Notes: generated by a model from the sequence alone, not told the origin. 24,910 nucleotides of DNA from an uncultured Oscillospiraceae bacterium (GCA_934655875.1 CAKUHB010000035.1:1-24910); one strand, 5' to 3'; numbered from the stretch's first letter, positions 6,779 to 14,520 are shown. Numbers and translations are program-made.

Positions 6779-7681
6779 GGTTTTTGCGAGGAAAATCTGG
6801 CTGTATTTGTCCTTGAGCATCGTGCAGGCGACGGTTGCGTATTCAAACGAATCGTAGATGCCGAAGACGGCGGAGCCGGAGCCGGTCATCTGCGCGCCAT
6901 ACGCGCCGTAGGTGTACATCATGGAGCGGATATAGTTGATATCGAAATGCTCCTGCATGACGATCGGCTCAAACACATTGCAGAGACTTCCGCCGACACC
7001 CAGCAGCTCGCCCTTTTGCAGGTTGGCCTGCATGGCCTTGTGGTCGGGATGCTTTTCGATGAAGCTCTCGTCGAGCTTCCGGTAAAGCTCCGGTGTGGAC
7101 ACGGAGAAGTCCGGCTTGCACACGACGACGAAGAACTCCGGCGCAACCGGGAGCTTCGTCAGCAGCTCGCCGCGCCCCTCGACCAGAACGGTGCCGCCCA
7201 TGACGCAGAACGGAACGTCCGACCCGATGCCTGCGCCGACCTCGCACAATGCGGGGATGGAGAGCGGCGCGTCGTACAGACGGTTCAGCGCGCGCAGCAC
7301 GGCGGCCGCATCCGCGCTCCCGCCGCCGAGACCGGCCTGCATCGGAATGCGCTTGTTGATGAAAATTTCAAGGCCGTCCGCTTTACGCCCGGTGCGGGCG
7401 AAAAAGGCTTCCGCCGCACGCCACGCGAGATTGTCCGCGTCCTGCGGCAGCGAGCAGGTGACAAGCTCCGGCTCGGTATCCTCCTTCGCATCCGGCGGCA
7501 GAACCTCGCGGTAGCAGTGCACCTGCCACGGTGCGCCGGTGTCGATGCAGACCGTCACGTCGTCATGCAGAGAAATGGTCTGCATGATCGAGCGCAGGTT
7601 GTGGTAGCCGTCTTCGCGCCGGTCGAGAACGTCCAGCGTCAGATTGACTTTGGCGAACGCGCCTTCGGAGATCTGCTTCAT
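6773..7681 (-). CDS. ispE: 4-diphosphocytidyl-2-C-methyl-D-erythritol kinase (IspE)
   Basis: A cytosolic GHMP kinase that phosphorylates CDP-methylerythritol in the MEP pathway of isoprenoid synthesis. The 302-aa protein begins MKQISEGAFAKVNLTLDV with the family Lys (K11) and has the ATP-binding loop PMQAGLGGGSADAA (113-126). The catalytic Asp lies in GIGSDVPF (D155), and QMTGSGSAVFG lies near the C-terminus. A short extra segment around residues 60-73 (acidic, PPDAKEDTE) is not usual. The ATG overlaps the TAA of the upstream DUF1015 gene as TAATG, which suggests translational coupling. It is the last gene of the thrH-DUF1015-ispE operon and is followed by a strong terminator. Confidence 0.95.
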   Translation of the reverse strand: MKQISEGAFAKVNLTLDVLDRREDGYHNLRSIMQTISLHDDVTVCIDTGAPWQVHCYREVLPPDAKEDTEPELVTCSLPQDADNLAWRAAEAFFARTGRKADGLEIFINKRIPMQAGLGGGSADAAAVLRALNRLYDAPLSIPALCEVGAGIGSDVPFCVMGGTVLVEGRGELLTKLPVAPEFFVVVCKPDFSVSTPELYRKLDESFIEKHPDHKAMQANLQKGELLGVGGSLCNVFEPIVMQEHFDINYIRSMMYTYGAYGAQMTGSGSAVFGIYDSFEYATVACTMLKDKYSQIFLAKTV

Positions 7682-8922
7682 TACTTGATCTTTCTGCCTT
7701 CCAGATAATATCTCTTCTCACGGCTGTGGCCCATGGAGAAGGTTTTTCTCGGCAGCACGCCGTCGGCGATGACGCCGCGGAACAGCTGGCTCTTTTCCAT
7801 CGCGGGCAGCAGGAAGCCGATGGCATTGGACTGCTTCGCGAAGCTGATGAGCGCGTCGTCGTCATGGATATAGTCGATCTCGCCTGCGTTTTCCTTGAGG
7901 TAATCATCGAGGAAGTGCTGGAGGATGCCGACGGCCAGCTCGCCCTTGTTCTTGTCGAGGACGATGGTGCCGGATTCCTCGCCGATGTACCACTTGACCG
8001 GGAAGCCTTCGGTGCCGCCGCAGGCATCTTCCAGCGCCTTGAGCAGCTTCTTCGGCTCGGTCTTGAAGATGACGCGGTGGATGGGCTCGAAGACCTGCGC
8101 GGGGTCATGGATGTTTTCAAGCTCAACGAGGGCGTATCTGGCCGGATGGTTCGAAAGATCGACGCCGGGGTTGTTCTTCTTGAGCTCTTCGTAGCAGCTC
8201 TTCGCAGTAGCCAGAGAGTGGTTGCCGTCGCCGACAGCGAAGACCATCGGCGTGCCCTTCAGGCCGGTGTACTTTTCGCCGACAGTCGCGGTGTACTCGG
8301 TCAGCGCCTTGTTGAAGTCCTCAACGTCCTTGCCCTCGACGAGCCAGCCGGTGATGTGGCCGCCGCCCTCCATGAGGTCAAAGTCGTAGAGCTTCTTGAG
8401 AGAATCCTTCTTCGCGCCGATCGGCTCGATGAGCTTCTTGTCGTGGTCGTCGCAGAGCATCAGCACGTGCGGCAGCTCGATGGGTGCGTCGCGGCGGACA
8501 CGCTGACGGGGCGGGATGCGCTCCGGCACGGTGCGTTCGGTGGCGCGGATGGCGCTGGTCGCGCCGGGGGTATAGTCATACGCGTCGAGGTCGACCATGC
8601 CGACGAGGCCCTCGCGGATGGAGCCATTCTCGAGCGTGCGCTCGACATAGACGTAGCTGTTGGGATAGACCGTGAACACGCCGTCTTCCATGTACTTCTT
8701 CATGGTGGCGTTGATTTCGGCGGTGTGGGCCGCTTCCTTCTCAGTGCCGAGTTCGGCCTCGGGGAGGATGAGGTTGATGGTGGACACAGCGCCCTCGGCG
8801 TTCTTGCGCACGCGATCCCAGTAGCCCTGATCGGAGGTAAACTGGTCGCAGGCGATGACCGCCCATTTCTCCATATGGTCAGTCTTGGGCATCAGGATAT
8901 CAGCGGGTAAAAATGCGTTCAT
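7681..8922 (-). CDS. DUF1015 family protein
   Basis: A 413-aa cytosolic protein of the DUF1015 (PF06245) family, function not established. Visible family features are the N-terminal FLPADILMPK/HMEKWAVIACDQFTSD segment, the basic VPERIPPRQRVRRDAP stretch, and the conserved GDGNHSLATAK motif near residues 229-239, which corresponds to the DGHHR-type motif of relatives. Length is typical. AAAGGTG precedes ATG 8922. It lies 34 bases after thrH and overlaps ispE by one base. From memory, DUF1015 genes often sit beside serA/serC in Clostridia; here the neighbour is a phosphoserine phosphatase-type HAD gene, which again points to serine metabolism, though this is an inference. Confidence 0.88.
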   Translation of the reverse strand: MNAFLPADILMPKTDHMEKWAVIACDQFTSDQGYWDRVRKNAEGAVSTINLILPEAELGTEKEAAHTAEINATMKKYMEDGVFTVYPNSYVYVERTLENGSIREGLVGMVDLDAYDYTPGATSAIRATERTVPERIPPRQRVRRDAPIELPHVLMLCDDHDKKLIEPIGAKKDSLKKLYDFDLMEGGGHITGWLVEGKDVEDFNKALTEYTATVGEKYTGLKGTPMVFAVGDGNHSLATAKSCYEELKKNNPGVDLSNHPARYALVELENIHDPAQVFEPIHRVIFKTEPKKLLKALEDACGGTEGFPVKWYIGEESGTIVLDKNKGELAVGILQHFLDDYLKENAGEIDYIHDDDALISFAKQSNAIGFLLPAMEKSQLFRGVIADGVLPRKTFSMGHSREKRYYLEGRKIK

Positions 8923-8956
8923 CTTGAATCACCTTTCACATTGTATTTTCGTATCA

Positions 8957-9559
8957 TCAAGCCATGGCGGCTTTGATTGCATGGAGAAGCTCGTCGTAGG
9001 TTTCAAAGGCGGGTAGCTGCGGATAGTCGGCCTTGATCTTTTCCGTCGAGCGGAACAGGAAGCCCGCCTTGCTGGCAAGGATCATATCCAGATCGTTATA
9101 GCTGTCGCCGGAAGCGATGGTCTCAAAGCCGATGGATTGCAGCGCGCGGACGGTGGTCAGCTTGGACTGCGGGCAGCGCATTTTGATGCCGCAGAGCATG
9201 CCGTCCTTATCGACCTCCAGCGAGTTGCAGAAGATCGTGGGCCAGCCGAGCTTTTTCATGAGCGGCTGGGCAAATTCTTCGAAGGTATCGCTCACGATGA
9301 TGGCCTGCGTCGTGGCGCGCAGCTCGTCCAGAAATTCCTTTGCGCCGGGCAGGGGCTCGATCTGCGCAATGACGTCCTGGATCTGCCTGAGACCAAGACC
9401 ATGCTCGCGCAGAATGCCCATACGCCATTTCATGAGCTTATCGTAATCCGGCTCGTCGCGCGTGGTGCGGCGCAGCTCCGGGATCCCGCTGACCTCTGAA
9501 AACGCGATCCAGATCTCCGGAACCAGAACGCCCTCCAGATCGAGACAGGTAATATACAT
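8957..9559 (-). CDS. thrH: ThrH-type phosphoserine phosphatase / homoserine phosphotransferase (HAD family)
   Basis: A 200-aa HAD hydrolase. In Pseudomonas, ThrH dephosphorylates phosphoserine and can pass the phosphate to homoserine, linking serine and threonine synthesis. All HAD motifs are visible: motif I in CLDLEGVLVPEIWI (nucleophile D7, second acidic residue E9 as in ThrH), motif II S90 in IIVSDTF, motif III K133 in CPQSKL, and motif IV GDSYNDLD (D152, D156). I choose ATG 9559 because AAAGGAG sits 7 bases before it; the frame can be read to 9607 but without a ribosome binding site. First gene of the thrH-DUF1015-ispE operon, with a leader of about 100 bases. Confidence 0.88.
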   Translation of the reverse strand: MYITCLDLEGVLVPEIWIAFSEVSGIPELRRTTRDEPDYDKLMKWRMGILREHGLGLRQIQDVIAQIEPLPGAKEFLDELRATTQAIIVSDTFEEFAQPLMKKLGWPTIFCNSLEVDKDGMLCGIKMRCPQSKLTTVRALQSIGFETIASGDSYNDLDMILASKAGFLFRSTEKIKADYPQLPAFETYDELLHAIKAAMA

Positions 9560-9663
9560 ACGGCTTCTCCTTTTTCTCTTTGCAGGCAGAGACGGCACGC
9601 ATGGCACCTGTCTGCGGCTAAAAAATTTTTTTGAACGCTAAAAAAATAGCAGGTTCTGTTTCT
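9560..9663 (-). promoter_or_regulatory. Long 5' leader of the thrH operon
   Basis: About 100 bases separate the -10 box (9664-9669) from ATG 9559. The leader holds A/T runs (9620-9650) and a possible GCAGAC / GTCTCTGC pairing (about 9583-9615). I do not recognise a known riboswitch or T-box, so regulation is only possible, not shown. Confidence 0.35.
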
Positions 9664-9691
9664 ATTATACAAAATCTTTTCGCAAAAGCAA
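9664..9691 (-). promoter_or_regulatory. Sigma-A promoter of the thrH-DUF1015-ispE operon
   Basis: Minus strand TTGCTT (9691-9686), 16-bp spacer, TATAAT (9669-9664). Confidence 0.7.
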
Positions 9692-9719
9692 CATGAATTT
9701 CAAGATTTTTGCCGACGGC

Positions 9720-9749
9720 GCATGAAAGCGGAGCCGGACGTGCATACTA
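9720..9749 (+). promoter_or_regulatory. Candidate sigma-G (forespore) promoter of the DUF378 gene
   Basis: GCATG (9720-9724), exactly 18 bases, then CATACTA (9743-9749). This matches the Bacillus sigma-G consensus GHATR-N18-CATNHTA at every fixed position. No reasonable sigma-A box pair is seen in front of the gene. Confidence 0.5.
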
Positions 9750-9789
9750 ACCATGATTCAAATGTCAGCTGACAAGAGGAGATGAAACA

Positions 9790-9990
9790 ATGGATACGCT
9801 TTCTTTGATTTTGGCGATCATCGGCGCGATCAACTGGGGACTGGTCGGCTTTGCGCGCTTCGATCTGGTCGCGTGGATCTTCGGCGGCCAGACCGCGGGC
9901 GTCAGCCGCGTCATCTATGCCGTTGTCGGGCTTGCCGGTCTGTGGTGCATCACCATGCTGTTCCGCAAGCGGAGCCGCCCCGAGGTTTGA
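9790..9990 (+). CDS. DUF378 family small membrane protein
   Basis: A 66-aa protein with two predicted membrane helices (about 4-22 and 38-58). It carries the DUF378 signature: IIGAINWGLVGFARFDLVAW, then a short glycine-containing loop and RVIYAVVGLAGLW. The family (YuzA-like) is widespread in Firmicutes; its role is unknown. AGGAG (9776-9780) precedes ATG 9790 at good spacing. It is a lone gene between the divergent thrH operon and the convergent Big_2 gene, closed by a bidirectional terminator. The only promoter I can find resembles a sigma-G site, which would place it in the late forespore. Confidence 0.87.
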   Translation: MDTLSLILAIIGAINWGLVGFARFDLVAWIFGGQTAGVSRVIYAVVGLAGLWCITMLFRKRSRPEV

Positions 9991-10007
9991 CACCCCATAC
10001 AGGCAAA

Positions 10008-10052
10008 AAAATGCCGGGTCACGCGGAAGGCTCCGCATGACCCGGCATTTTT
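10008..10052. terminator. Bidirectional terminator between DUF378 and the Big_2 protein gene
   Basis: AATGCCGGGTCA...GCGGA pairs with TCCGC...TGACCCGGCATT across 10009-10050. An A run stands before it and a T run after it, so it works on both strands. Confidence 0.85.
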
Positions 10053-10053
10053 A

Positions 10054-11430
10054 TCAGGAAAGATTGCAGCGCACGATGCACTGATAGCTGACGCCGTTGT
10101 AGGTCGTCGAGATATAGGCTGTGCCCTTGCCCTCGGCCTTGACGACGCCCGTGCCATCGACCGAGCAGACGGAAAGATCGGACGAGACCCACAGCAGGCC
10201 TGTGATCTTGTTGCCGCTCGCGTCACGCAGGGAGATCTGGAACGTCTCGCCCTTGACGCCCATGGTGACGTCGCTGTTGCTGAGTGTGTACGTGCCGTCC
10301 GACTGCGCGCCGTCTTCAAAGTTGCAGCGGACGATGCAGGTCATGGGCGCGGCGTCGTCCACGGTGACGGAGACAGTCGTCGTGCCGCTGCCCTTGGCGG
10401 TCAGCACGCCGGTGTCGGAGACGGTCACGATGGCGGTGTCACTGCTGGTGTACGTGATCTTTGCGCCGTCGGGCGCACCGCTGACGGTCAGCTGATACTG
10501 CTCGCCGACACTAAAGAACGTCAGATCGTCCCGGCTGAGTGTGAGCACGGGCGCGTCCGTCTCCTCCTCGCCGCCGACATAGGCAAAGTCACATGTCACA
10601 AGGCAGGTCGCGCTCTGGTCGCCGCAGGTGGCCGTAATGACGGCGGAGCCTGCGTTGACGGCCACGATCTTGCCCTGCTCCGTGACCGTCGCGACGGTCT
10701 CGTCGCTGGTGGTGAAGGTCACAGGCTCGGTGCACTCGGCAGGCTTGCGGGTGAAGGTGATGTTGAAGAAGCGGCCTGCGTCCTCAAAGGTGACGGTCGG
10801 CGCGGAGAGCGTAAGGCTGGTGCAGCTGACGCTCTGGTTCGTTTCCTCCTCCGGCTGCTGCTCGGCAGGCTTCTGATCCTCTTCGTTTGTATAGCGGTTT
10901 TCCGCCGGCTGCTGGGTCTCGGACGGCTGTTCGGCGGGCAGGGTCTCGGCCGGCTGCGCAGGCTCGGCGGAGACGTCCGCCGCGGGCGCGTCCAGCGTCG
11001 TCTCACGGTACAGGGGCGACCAGCCGAGACGGCTGAAGGCCAAAAGCGCGCCGCCGAGGACGGCCAGACCGAGAATGACGCAGATAACGGTCATCATCCA
11101 CTTGGGGATGGCGTAGACATTGCCGCCGCGCGGCGCGGGTGCTTCCTCACCGGAGGGCTCCTCCTGCCGCGGTGCGGCGGAGCCGGTACGCAGACGCTTG
11201 CCGGTGTAGCCGCGGGCGGCACGGGCGCCGCCCGGCTCCTGCCGCAGACGGCGGCCGCCGGACTGCGGCTGCTGCGGTGTCTCCGGCTTTTCGGGCGCGG
11301 CGGGACGGGGACGGACAGGCGCGGGCTGCGGGACGGCCTTCTGGCCGCCGGCTGTCCGGCCGCAAAGCGGGCACTGGCTCAGACGCGCATCATATGCCGT
11401 GCCGCAGTATTCACAGTTTCTCAGTTCCAT
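10054..11430 (-). CDS. Single-pass membrane protein: zinc ribbon, disordered linker, TM helix, three Big_2/Ig-like domains
   Basis: A 458-aa protein, not a recognised named family. Residues 1-24 form a treble-clef zinc ribbon with C6, C9, C20 and C23 (CEYCG...CPLCG). Residues 25-108 are a P/R/Q-rich basic linker. One membrane helix lies at about 111-133, followed by an acidic E/Q/P-rich spacer (about 145-200). Then come three bacterial Ig-like (Big_2) domains at about 205-285, 293-370 and 378-458, each with the VTVS.TG.L.A.G.GT pattern and ending in a Cys-containing strand (LVTCDF, IVRCNF, IVRCNLS). GGAGG precedes ATG 11430. It is divergent from the kinase-like gene with the same inside/outside plan, which suggests a joint role in surface or envelope sensing or anchoring. 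Function unknown. Confidence 0.85.
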   Translation of the reverse strand: MELRNCEYCGTAYDARLSQCPLCGRTAGGQKAVPQPAPVRPRPAAPEKPETPQQPQSGGRRLRQEPGGARAARGYTGKRLRTGSAAPRQEEPSGEEAPAPRGGNVYAIPKWMMTVICVILGLAVLGGALLAFSRLGWSPLYRETTLDAPAADVSAEPAQPAETLPAEQPSETQQPAENRYTNEEDQKPAEQQPEEETNQSVSCTSLTLSAPTVTFEDAGRFFNITFTRKPAECTEPVTFTTSDETVATVTEQGKIVAVNAGSAVITATCGDQSATCLVTCDFAYVGGEEETDAPVLTLSRDDLTFFSVGEQYQLTVSGAPDGAKITYTSSDTAIVTVSDTGVLTAKGSGTTTVSVTVDDAAPMTCIVRCNFEDGAQSDGTYTLSNSDVTMGVKGETFQISLRDASGNKITGLLWVSSDLSVCSVDGTGVVKAEGKGTAYISTTYNGVSYQCIVRCNLS

Positions 11431-11480
11431 AAGAACCTCCGTAGATCGATTCGGGGCTGCATCAGCCTAAACTCGCAGAC

Positions 11481-11509
11481 AGTATATCACAGATTGTTAC
11501 AAAATCCAA
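11481..11509 (-). promoter_or_regulatory. Sigma-A promoter of the zinc-ribbon/Big_2 gene
   Basis: Minus strand TTGGAT (11509-11504), 17-bp spacer, TATACT (11486-11481), about 50 bases before ATG 11430. Confidence 0.65.
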
Positions 11510-11531
11510 GTGCAAGCAACAAGATATTGTA

Positions 11532-11560
11532 TTGCATTTTTTTCAAAAATAGAATAAAAT
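11532..11560 (+). promoter_or_regulatory. Sigma-A promoter of the kinase-like gene
   Basis: TTGCAT (11532-11537), 17-bp spacer, TAAAAT (11555-11560). Transcription would start near 11567, so translation must begin downstream of the GTG found there. Confidence 0.65.
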
Positions 11561-11590
11561 AAAACCGTGTTTGTAAAGGAGGCGAACGGT

Positions 11591-14377
11591 TTGCCCGAAC
11601 TGAAACTGATATCGCCGCTGCTGTCCAACATGGAGCTGGTCAAATGCATCAGCGTGCGCGGCGGTACATCTGTCTATATTGTCAGAAGCACGAAGAGCAA
11701 TCAGTCCTATTATCTGAAGCATATCTGCATCCCGGAGTCGCAGAAGCAGGTGGACGCGCTGATGTTCACCGGCGCGGCCGCGACGATCGAGGATGCGCAG
11801 AACTACTATAAACAGGTCGCTGCCGACTATCAGGCAGAGCTGGATACGCTGGAAAAGCTCTCGGCCAGCCCAAATATCGGCTGCTACCGCAGCTACCAGA
11901 TCGAGCCGAAGGAAGACGGCGTCGGGTTTGAGATCTACCTGCTGGCGGAATACCGCAAGACCCTCTCCGAGGTTCTGAGCGAAACGCCGATGACGCAGGC
12001 GGGCGCAGTCAATCTGGGTCTTGATCTGTGCGGTGCGCTTGTCAGCCTGCGCGAAGCCGGTCTCATCCACCGCAACGTCAAGCCGACCAACGTGTACTTA
12101 AGCAGCCAGGGGCACTATCTGCTGGGCGATCTCGGCATCGCGAAGATCGACGAGCTGAAATACTGCTCCATGCCGGAGTCCATGCTCAGCTCCTATTCCG
12201 CGCCGGAGCTGTTCAGCCTGCTCGGCAGCATCGAGCCGACGACCGATATCTATTCCGTCGGCATGATCCTCTACCGCATCTATAACGGCAACCACGGCCC
12301 GTTCGAGGATGAAAAGACCTCCGCGCGCGCCGCGGACAAGCTGCGCGTGACCGGCGAAGCGCTGCCTGCGCCCATGTACGCCGACTATGAAATGGCGGAG
12401 ATCATCCTCAAGGCCTGCGCGTTCAAGCCGGAGGACCGCTATCAGACGCCGCAGGAGCTTCAGCAGGCGCTGCTCGATTACGGCAAGCGCAACGAAGCGT
12501 CCGACGCGCTGATCGTCCCGCCCATTGAGGGTGAGCCGGAGCAAATCGACCCGAACGCCGAGGAGGAGATCGAGCCCGTCCAGTTTGCCGACACCGAGCA
12601 GATGGCGGACGATTTCAAGGAGAACTTCTCGCCGGATACGCAGATGCTCAACGCCATCATCGACGAGGTGCACCGCGACGAAGCGGGCAAGGACACCATC
12701 AGCCTGGACGATAATACGGAAGATGTCTCTGAATCGCAGGAAGAGGAAGCGTCCGAAGACGGCGAGGAGGACGATGAGCTGAAGATCAATCTTCCGCCGC
12801 GCGGCCAGCGCCGGAAGAAAAAGAAGCACGCGCCGAAGTGGATCCTGCCCACGGCCATCAGCGTGGCTGCGCTGGCGATCATCTGCGCGGCAGTGTGGTT
12901 CTTCGTTATCGTTCCGTCCGTCACGCATGTGAGCGGCATCTCCGTGTCCGAGGTCGGCGCGGATTTCGTGACCGTCGCCATCGACACGAACGAGCAGACC
13001 GGCGCGTTTGACGTCACCTGCTCCGACGCCTACGGCAACCAGTCGCGCCAGACCTATACGGCGGGCGAGCCGATGACCTTTGATTCCCTGGTCCCCGGCA
13101 CGCAGTATACCATCGAAGCGGTCGCGCCCGAGGGCAAGAAGCTGACCGGCTCCTATTCCGCCACCGCGACGACCATGGCCGAGACGAAGATCCTCAGCTT
13201 CACGGCCACACCCATCTCCATCACGCAGGCGGAGCTGAACTTCATCATTCAGGACGGCCCGGACTATGACAACTGGACCATCTCCTATTCGGCCGAGGGC
13301 GTCGAGCCGAAGACCGTGACCTTCTCCGGCCATTCGACCGTCATCAGCGATCTTCTGTCCGACTCTGAATATACCTTTGTATTGCAGGCACCGGAGGGAA
13401 CGCTCCTGACCGGTGCGGTCAGCACCGCGATCTCGACTGTCCCGACGGTAGAGCTGCTGCCCGACAGCGTGACGATCGCCCTGTCCAGCTCGACTGCGAT
13501 CCTGACGTGGCAGTATGACGGCGACGCGCCTGAAAAGTGGGTCGTCACCATCAAGGACGGCGCGGGCTTTGAAGAGACGAAGGAAGTCACCGTCCCCAAC
13601 GTGACGTTTGAAAACCTCGTTTCCGGCACGGAATATGAAATCGTGATCTCCGCGCCCACGATGCTCGCGAGCTACGCCATGAGCGTCACGCCGACCGTCA
13701 CGAAGGTCACGGCGCTGAAGGCCGAGGGTGAGACCGACGAGACCGGCCGCACCATCAATATGAATCTCTCCTGGACGTGCGAGACGGAGCCTGCCGACCC
13801 CAACTGGGTCGTCACCTACACCTTGCAGGGCGTCCAGAACGCGGAGCCGGCCACCATCGAGACCGATACCGAGTCCTGCGTGATCCCGGCCAATAACATG
13901 TTCCCCGGCGCAAGCTATCAGGTCACGATCGCGCTCAAGAGCGGCGATGCGCTCGAAGGCGAGACCGAGACCACCTTCACGACAGCCGCAGTCGACAACA
14001 ACTACACGGCCAACGGCGTCAAGAGCACCTATACGGGCCTGTTCCTCAAGCCGAACATGGACACGTTCCGCTACCTCGATCTCGTCACGGCGCGCACGAC
14101 CTTCTCCAAGGGCGAAATGATCGCGTTCGACGTCGAATCCGGCGGCACAGTGGATGCGTCCTCCGACGGCACGGTCGCCATCAACCTTGTCATCCGTGAC
14201 GCAGACGGCAAGCTGGTCGACGCGCACAGCTACATCGCAGTCTGGAAGGATATGTGGGAAAAGAACATGTTCGTGGGCTACTTCCCGCGCACGCCGCAGA
14301 CGGACGGCGATTATGTGCTTTCCATCTACATCGGCAACCAGCTGCTGTCCTCGGCAAAATTCAAGATCAAGAGCTGA
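11591..14377 (+). CDS. Membrane-anchored protein kinase-like (probable pseudokinase) receptor with extracellular fibronectin III-like domains
   Basis: A 928-aa protein. I take TTG 11591 as start: AAAGGAGG (11576-11583) lies 7 bases before it and the promoter ends at 11560. Residues about 12-300 follow the Ser/Thr kinase fold: RGGTSVY loop, YYLK (K43), LIHRNVKPTN catalytic loop, LGDLG (D180), SAPE (204-206), DIYS (D219), EDRYQTPQEL. The catalytic Asp of HRD is replaced by Asn (N162), so activity is doubtful, although the loop Lys, Asn and DLG Asp remain. An acidic linker (about 305-400), a Lys/Arg cluster and one membrane helix (about 416-441) follow. Outside are roughly four fibronectin III-like repeats (about 446-800) with recurrent TIS/YTF/APEG patterns, and a C-terminal beta-rich domain (about 800-928). 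Kinases of this shape usually carry PASTA domains; these are absent. Ligand and partner unknown; divergent from the zinc-ribbon/Big_2 gene. Confidence 0.88.
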   Translation: MPELKLISPLLSNMELVKCISVRGGTSVYIVRSTKSNQSYYLKHICIPESQKQVDALMFTGAAATIEDAQNYYKQVAADYQAELDTLEKLSASPNIGCYRSYQIEPKEDGVGFEIYLLAEYRKTLSEVLSETPMTQAGAVNLGLDLCGALVSLREAGLIHRNVKPTNVYLSSQGHYLLGDLGIAKIDELKYCSMPESMLSSYSAPELFSLLGSIEPTTDIYSVGMILYRIYNGNHGPFEDEKTSARAADKLRVTGEALPAPMYADYEMAEIILKACAFKPEDRYQTPQELQQALLDYGKRNEASDALIVPPIEGEPEQIDPNAEEEIEPVQFADTEQMADDFKENFSPDTQMLNAIIDEVHRDEAGKDTISLDDNTEDVSESQEEEASEDGEEDDELKINLPPRGQRRKKKKHAPKWILPTAISVAALAIICAAVWFFVIVPSVTHVSGISVSEVGADFVTVAIDTNEQTGAFDVTCSDAYGNQSRQTYTAGEPMTFDSLVPGTQYTIEAVAPEGKKLTGSYSATATTMAETKILSFTATPISITQAELNFIIQDGPDYDNWTISYSAEGVEPKTVTFSGHSTVISDLLSDSEYTFVLQAPEGTLLTGAVSTAISTVPTVELLPDSVTIALSSSTAILTWQYDGDAPEKWVVTIKDGAGFEETKEVTVPNVTFENLVSGTEYEIVISAPTMLASYAMSVTPTVTKVTALKAEGETDETGRTINMNLSWTCETEPADPNWVVTYTLQGVQNAEPATIETDTESCVIPANNMFPGASYQVTIALKSGDALEGETETTFTTAAVDNNYTANGVKSTYTGLFLKPNMDTFRYLDLVTARTTFSKGEMIAFDVESGGTVDASSDGTVAINLVIRDADGKLVDAHSYIAVWKDMWEKNMFVGYFPRTPQTDGDYVLSIYIGNQLLSSAKFKIKS

Positions 14378-14385
14378 GATCTTAT

Positions 14386-14414
14386 CCCGGCGGTTCGAGC
14401 CGCGAGCCGCCGGG
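14386..14414 (+). terminator. Possible weak terminator after the kinase-like gene
   Basis: CCCGGCGG (14386-14393) pairs with CCGCCGGG (14407-14414); the following sequence is TATATAT rather than a T run, so termination would be weak. Confidence 0.45.
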
Positions 14415-14451
14415 GTATATATGCCAAATATTTGAAACGTTTACATTTTGC

Positions 14452-14480
14452 TTGATTTTTTCTGAAATGTGCGATATACT
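14452..14480 (+). promoter_or_regulatory. Sigma-A promoter of the TetR-type gene
   Basis: TTGATT (14452-14457), 17-bp spacer, TATACT (14475-14480). Confidence 0.7.
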
Positions 14481-14486
14481 GACAAT

Positions 14487-14497
14487 GTAGTAACTAC
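14487..14497. promoter_or_regulatory. Possible operator: GTAGT-A-ACTAC palindrome
   Basis: A perfect 5+1+5 inverted repeat (14487-14497) begins 6 bases after the -10 box, over the transcription start and before the TetR gene. This is the usual position for autorepression; the binding is inferred. Confidence 0.45.
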
Positions 14498-14520
14498 TTA
14501 CAGCATTTGGAGGCTGCAGC

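Noticed and set aside
11567..11590. GTG 11567 as start of the kinase-like gene
   Set aside because: It coincides with the predicted transcription start, and the strong AAAGGAGG lies after it, pointing to TTG 11591.
12098..14227. A 709-codon minus-strand open frame inside the kinase-like gene
   Set aside because: Arg/Asp/Gly-rich antisense reading of a recognised gene with no ribosome site or domains.
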